A DNA stretch of 43,385 nucleotides from Actinospica durhamensis (GTDB taxonomy: Bacteria; Actinomycetota; Actinomycetes; Streptomycetales; Catenulisporaceae), in the NCBI RefSeq assembly GCF_018139695.1, contig NZ_JAGSOG010000040.1:1-43385 (forward strand), written 5' to 3'. The notes beneath the pieces were generated by a model. That model had not been told where the DNA came from. It saw nothing but the letters and a program-made list of their open reading frames with translations, and made no database searches. This document shows positions 39,938 through 43,385 of this stretch, in pieces; the first letter of the stretch is position 1, and every line of letters begins with the position of its first letter. A program made the position numbers and the translations under genes.

Positions 39938-39983
39938 TGGACGATACTGGGATTGAACCAGTGACCTCTTCCGTGTCAGGGAA
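39938..39983 (-). tRNA. 3' fragment of a tRNA-Val(GAC) gene: attachment site of an integrated element
   Basis: On the minus strand these 46 bases read as the anticodon arm (TTCC-CTGACAC-GGAA, anticodon GAC), variable loop, T arm (ACTGG-TTCAATC-CCAGT) and the 3' acceptor strand ATCGTCCA of tRNA-Val. The 5' half (acceptor 5' strand and D arm) is absent: upstream sequence (39984 onward) does not fit a tRNA. Such 3' duplicates are the scars left when an element integrates into a tRNA gene. The tyrosine recombinase gene 0.8 kb away supports this. It is not a functional tRNA. Confidence 0.85.
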
Positions 39984-40750
39984 TCGGTCGCGAACGTGAT
40001 TGCGGCTCCGGGCTGGGATCCACCGGTCATCCAGTGTCATGACCTGTGATGTTTTCGAATATATCCCATTTGAGGCGTAGCCGCCGCGAGGGCGATTGAT
40101 CCCTTTTACCGGGGTCCGTGACACTCCCTTCCTCCATCAAACGTGGAGCACGGCTCGACGCCTCATCGCTGGATGGCCGGCAAGGTAACAATTCGGCCTC
40201 GCGAATCGACCATGATTGCGCATAAATATGTCCAACCATCTGACCTGCTGAGACTTGAGAAATCGGTTCGAGTCGACGGATTGTCATATTTCGCTGAGGG
40301 GTGCGAGGCGCGACTCGTGAGGAATTATGAGCCTTGTCGGCGCCCACTGCGCTAGAGGTTCGGAAGCGCTCATTTTGAGTGATTCCGAGCAACGCCCTGA
40401 GTGATTCCCAGACGGCGATATTTATGCAGAGCTAGTGGCGCCTGCTGCGATCTGGGGTTCGGTCTTGGCGCTGACCTGCGCAGAGGGTCGGCGGAGGCCA
40501 TGTATATCGAGCAGACGGGCTGTCATTGCCATCGGGCTGCCTCGTCCGGGGAAGCGGTCATGCGGCCCGTGCCGGGGTCACGGTTGAGCGGCGACCGCCC
40601 CTTTTTATCTGATGATCGCTCCGATTCGTGGTCTTTATGCGCCGCCCGGCCGTGTGCGTGTCGGATGCTCCGCGGCCGACGGGCACCTCGGTGTTGGGCG
40701 CGTTCGTGCGCCGGCCGCGGGCAGCGGATCTGAGCAGAAAGGTGTGTGGG
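39984..40750. other. Element-end region without a convincing gene
   Basis: About 770 bp lie between the attachment site and the recombinase. The stretch 40030-40420 is unusually AT-rich for the window. A 70-codon frame at 40143-40355 on the plus strand has no ribosome binding site and no recognisable motif, so I do not call it. The region contains the 11-bp direct repeats described separately, and it probably holds recombinase arm sites and the promoter of the recombinase gene. Confidence 0.5.
40376..40408 (+). repeat. Pair of 11-bp direct repeats near the att site
   Basis: TGAGTGATTCC occurs at 40376-40386 and again at 40398-40408, a 22-bp period (about two helical turns). Spaced direct repeats beside an attachment site are typical of integrase arm-type or excisionase binding sites; that role is inferred. 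Confidence 0.5.
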
Positions 40751-41971
40751 ATGGCGTGGGTTGAGGACATGAACGGCCGGTTCCGGGTGCGGGCGTATGG
40801 GCCGGATGGACGGGTGGCGACGATGGCGTGGTGTCAGGGGCGGGAGGAGGCGGTGGCGTTCGCGGCGAAGGTGCCGCGGGCCACGCCCGACCGGGGGGCG
40901 CGTCGAGAGCGGCGGGCGTTGCGTCTGCGCGAGCGGGGCCATGCTGTGGGGCCGCTGATCCGTCCCGGTTCGGACCCGCGGCTCGAGGCGTGGGTGACGG
41001 CGTGGCGCACGGGACTGCGGGTGAACGCGGCGACCAGGGCGCGCTACGAGTGTCTGCTGGGTGTCCATATCCTGCCCCGGTTCGGCTGGATGCGCCTGTC
41101 CGCGATCAGCCGCGCCGAGATCAGGGCGTGGAGCCTGAAACTGAGCGCGACGTACGCGCCGTCCACGGTCGCATCGATCCTGGCTCTCTTGTCGGGGATC
41201 TTGGCCGAGGCCGTCCGCGGCGGCCTGATGCCCGTCAACCCCGCCAGCCAGATGGGTCTGCCACGTCCGCGCCGAGCGGACTGGGAAGTACCCGATCCCG
41301 CGGCGATCGCCGTGCTCGCCGAGGTACTCGAGGAGGACTGGGCGCTGCTGGTGCTGCTGGGCGCCTATACGGGCATGCGCTGGGGCGAGCTGGTCGGCTT
41401 GCACCGATGCAACGTCCATCTGACCGGCGCGGGAACCGGGTTCGTGCCCTTCATCCGGGTCGATGCGGAAGTAGGGGCGCTGCACGAGGTGGGCGGGCAG
41501 ATCTGGCTCGGGCCGCCCAAGACCCACGCTGCCGGACGCGACGTGCACCTGCCCGCATTCCTTGCCGAGCGCCTCGCCGCGCATCTCCAGGGCCACCCGT
41601 ACCCGTTCGTGTTCTGCGGCCCGCGCGGCGGATGGCTGCGCCGCTCGAACTTCCAACGCCGCACCTGGGCGCCGGCGCTCACCGCGGCCAGAGAGCGCGG
41701 CTGCGCGATCCCGCAGGTGATGACCTTCCACCGGCTCCGACACGTACACAAATCCTGGATGGCCGAAGACCACACGCCCGTGTCTCTCCAGGACCACCGC
41801 CTCGGCCACGCTCCACACGGCATCCAAGGCACCTATGAACACCCCACCCCCGCCATGGTCACCCAGCTCATTGCGGACCTTGAGGGCCGCTGGAAAAGAG
41901 GGGGAACCTCAGTCGAGGACAGATTTCGTGACCGCCCAAGGCTGGTGGGTGCGCTGACGCCTTCTCACTAG
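40751..41971 (+). CDS. Tyrosine recombinase/integrase of the tRNA-Val element
   Basis: From the ATG at 40751 the protein has 406 aa. The N-terminal part (about 1-60) resembles an arm-binding AP2-like domain; about 75-165 is the SAM-like core-binding domain (TRARYECLLGVHILPRFG). The catalytic set is complete: R210 (YTGMRWGELVGL), K257 (PPKTHAAGRD), H327 and R330 (FHRLRHVHKSW), H353 (RLGHAP) and Y362 (GTYEHPTP). It should catalyse integration at, and excision from, tRNA-Val(GAC). Frames upstream of 40751 lack motifs and are not included. The enzyme looks active. Confidence 0.92.
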   Translation: MAWVEDMNGRFRVRAYGPDGRVATMAWCQGREEAVAFAAKVPRATPDRGARRERRALRLRERGHAVGPLIRPGSDPRLEAWVTAWRTGLRVNAATRARYECLLGVHILPRFGWMRLSAISRAEIRAWSLKLSATYAPSTVASILALLSGILAEAVRGGLMPVNPASQMGLPRPRRADWEVPDPAAIAVLAEVLEEDWALLVLLGAYTGMRWGELVGLHRCNVHLTGAGTGFVPFIRVDAEVGALHEVGGQIWLGPPKTHAAGRDVHLPAFLAERLAAHLQGHPYPFVFCGPRGGWLRRSNFQRRTWAPALTAARERGCAIPQVMTFHRLRHVHKSWMAEDHTPVSLQDHRLGHAPHGIQGTYEHPTPAMVTQLIADLEGRWKRGGTSVEDRFRDRPRLVGALTPSH

Positions 41972-41985
41972 GCTTCGCCAGAGGC

Positions 41986-42087
41986 TCAGCCACCCGTGGC
42001 ATCGCTGCAGAGGTTCATGGCGGCTTTGCCGTCGGTGGTCATGTTCTCGATGACGCGGCCCCTCGCGTGCTTGAACGGCGCGGCCAT
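41986..42087 (-). CDS. Possible 33-aa small protein
   Basis: A short frame starts at the ATG at 42087, preceded by GACGAGG, and ends at the TGA at 41986. It contains PFKHARGRVIENMTTDGKAA and ends MNLCSDATGG. The residue mix looks like real coding rather than shadow sequence. It lies 24 bp after the larger gene on the same strand, so it may be the last gene of that unit. It could also be the remnant of a longer gene. No function is known. Confidence 0.4.
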   Translation of the reverse strand: MAAPFKHARGRVIENMTTDGKAAMNLCSDATGG

Positions 42088-42111
42088 GTATTCCTCGTCT
42101 CTGCCCTCGTC

Positions 42112-43161
42112 CTACTCGAACCCGACACTCGTGAGCTGAGCTTGACGTCGCACGAGTTCGCGGAATTCTGAGAGCGTCTTGCGCTCCCAAGCTTCGTGGG
42201 CCTCGTCGATGGCGTCCTCTTCGTCTTCGTCTTCCTCGCCGATGTAGACCTCCCCGGTGTCGGTGTACTCCTTGAAGATCATCCAGCAGCCGTCGATACC
42301 GGACAGGAGGTCCTCAAGGAGATCGAGCGATGCGCGGGACGGGTCGAGCGGGGTGAGCCTGATGCTGTGCAGCGTTGCGAGCCGCACGTACTCGTGGTCG
42401 GGGCCGGTGTACTTAGCCGCCTCTTGCTCGGCCTCCTCGATCCGCTCGAGGTAGGCCTCGACGTCCGGGACGTAGCCGTGCGCGACGACTGCGGTGTTGC
42501 GGATGAGGGAGACGACGACGGAGTACGCGCTCTCGCCGTCGGCGAGCTTTTCGAGGACGAAGGTTGGTGTGGTGTGGGGAAGCGCCTCGATGTCGTCGGC
42601 GACCTCCACGACGTTCGTCGGGTCGAGGCCGGATCGCTCGGCCGCGACGAGGGCGGCGGCGTGGAGCCAGTGCGCGGCGGCGACCGCCGCGGCCGTGGGG
42701 TCGAGGCTGGTGAAGAGCGTGACACTGCCGAGCGGCTCGTCGCGCAGGATGGCGTCCGCGGCAGCCACCTGGACCGGTGAAGCCTCGGGCCGGGAGAGCA
42801 GGACGGCCTGCTGGGCCCGGTCGCGCAGGTCTCCGCACTCGGCGTTCTCGATCGCGCTGATCTCCAGAGCGAATTCGGCGCGGACCCGCTCGGTGAGGCC
42901 GGCGTCAGCGATCTCGTGCAGGAGCCTGCCGAGCTGGTGCGCGGATTCGACGACGGGCTCGTAACTGACCATCATCATGCCGCGCTCAGGAAGGTTGGGG
43001 TTCGTGATGGCGTCCGGGACGCTTCCGTAAGACTCACGGGCCCTCGCCCGGCGCCACGCAGGGCTGTTGTGGTCTTCGCCGTCTCCGACGTCGGACGCCG
43101 GCTTCGTGTAGGCGCGCCAGAGACAGTCCGCCAGAATCGTCATGACGTGCGCCAGTTGCAA
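42112..43161 (-). CDS. Unrecognised element-encoded protein, apparently truncated at its 5' end
   Basis: The frame from the TTG at 43161 gives 349 aa; an ATG at 43143 is also possible. The protein is acidic, mostly helical, with a very acidic segment near the C-terminus (YIGEEDEDEEDAIDEAHEAW). No catalytic motif, signal peptide or membrane segment is visible. Coding-like sequence continues in the same frame upstream to 43272 (QQLIATWGTGQGDRAATITT and then LAPPVGDAHG), but no ATG, GTG or TTG start exists there before a stop at 43273-43275. This suggests that the original 5' end has been lost by a rearrangement. Codon use is GC-rich like the chromosome. Confidence 0.6.
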   Translation of the reverse strand: MQLAHVMTILADCLWRAYTKPASDVGDGEDHNSPAWRRARARESYGSVPDAITNPNLPERGMMMVSYEPVVESAHQLGRLLHEIADAGLTERVRAEFALEISAIENAECGDLRDRAQQAVLLSRPEASPVQVAAADAILRDEPLGSVTLFTSLDPTAAAVAAAHWLHAAALVAAERSGLDPTNVVEVADDIEALPHTTPTFVLEKLADGESAYSVVVSLIRNTAVVAHGYVPDVEAYLERIEEAEQEAAKYTGPDHEYVRLATLHSIRLTPLDPSRASLDLLEDLLSGIDGCWMIFKEYTDTGEVYIGEEDEDEEDAIDEAHEAWERKTLSEFRELVRRQAQLTSVGFE

Positions 43162-43292
43162 GCCGTGCGCGTCGCCGACAGGCGGGGCGAGCGTGGTGAT
43201 CGTCGCCGCACGGTCGCCTTGCCCGGTACCCCATGTGGCGATGAGTTGCTGGTTCTGCCGGAAGTTGTCAAGTCAAGTAAGACGGCCTGTTG

Positions 43293-43385
43293 TTATGGAT
43301 AGCGTAGGACGGGTTCTGTCTCTGGTTTCGGTTCGTTGATCCAGGCGTGCTCGGGTATCGCCGGCGGATTGGGGCGCCGGGCGAA
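43293..43385 (-). CDS. C-terminal end of a gene running off the right edge
   Basis: The last 30 codons of a minus-strand gene are visible, containing RRPNPPAIPEHAWINEP and ending ETEPVLRYP before TAA at 43293-43295. The residue mix and GC-rich third positions support real coding. The product cannot be identified from this piece. Its stop lies about 20 bp upstream of the point where the neighbouring gene appears truncated, so it may belong to an inserted mobile element. Confidence 0.5.
   Translation of the reverse strand, partial: FARRPNPPAIPEHAWINEPKPETEPVLRYP

Noticed and set aside
39938-39983. Functional tRNA-Val gene
   Set aside because: The D arm and the 5' acceptor strand are missing; only the anticodon arm to the 3' end is present.
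40143-40355. 70-codon plus-strand frame as an excisionase gene
   Set aside because: No ribosome binding site, no HTH pattern, and its composition is like the surrounding AT-rich non-coding DNA.
40570-40750. N-terminal extension of the integrase to 40628
   Set aside because: The added 41 residues have no domain character, and the recognisable N-terminus begins at the ATG at 40751.
31710-43385. Avoidance of GCCGGC (NaeI sites) near the R-M genes as evidence of active restriction
   Set aside because: GCCGGC occurs inside the endonuclease and methyltransferase genes themselves and is common in the window, so no avoidance is visible by eye; a whole-genome count would be needed.

Overview
The window is 43.4 kb of very GC-rich DNA with strongly GC-biased third codon positions, many GTG/TTG starts, Tat-secreted enzymes, a DUF574 methyltransferase, a DUF7144 membrane protein and a class I lysyl-tRNA synthetase. 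Together these point to a filamentous actinomycete (streptomycete- or Catenulispora-like; the genus is inference). No rRNA, intact tRNA, CRISPR array or complete insertion sequence was seen.

Positions 1-31,600 look like ordinary chromosome. In order they hold: a hypothetical protein; an alkyl-sulfatase-like metallo-beta-lactamase protein; two small membrane proteins (DUF7144, DUF1269); a DUF2252 protein; a short insert with an LRV-repeat gene, bracketed by a 25-bp direct repeat; a NUDIX hydrolase; a set of secreted enzymes (PAP2 phosphatase, PI-PLC-like protein, GH92 mannosidase with ricin lectin domain); a TPR-like membrane protein; an MFS exporter; a GH15 glucoamylase-type enzyme; a sigma-like factor translationally coupled to a repeat protein; a DUF574 methyltransferase; a MoxR-type AAA ATPase paired with a metallopeptidase/VWA protein; a secreted protein with three internal repeats and an NHL propeller, followed by a Tat-secreted phospholipase C/acid phosphatase; an SRAP (YedK-type) protein; and lysS.

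Positions 31,700-39,700 are a DNA-defence island. A NaeI-type type IIE restriction endonuclease is followed 3 bp later by a Vsr-type nick endonuclease. A cytosine-C5 methyltransferase runs the other way, and its 3' end overlaps vsr by 116 bp. Upstream of the methyltransferase on the same strand lie a CxxC protein and an HTH regulator. Divergent from the regulator is a tight three-gene operon: a winged-helix/HNH-like protein whose expected catalytic histidine is missing, a ParB-like-domain protein, and a SNF2-family helicase/translocase. The divergent intergenic region holds a good actinobacterial promoter for the regulator and a palindrome in front of the HNH-like gene. A perfect 13-bp hairpin with two GCCGGC sites (the NaeI recognition sequence) lies between the CxxC gene and the methyltransferase gene. 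I regard the HNH-like/ParB/SNF2 operon next to this R-M system as the best candidate for a little-described system.

Positions 39,700-43,385 are the start of an integrated element. A 3' fragment of a tRNA-Val(GAC) gene with a strong terminator marks an attachment site. It is followed by AT-richer DNA with short repeats, a complete tyrosine recombinase, an unrecognised gene that looks truncated at its 5' end, and the C-terminus of another gene at the right edge.
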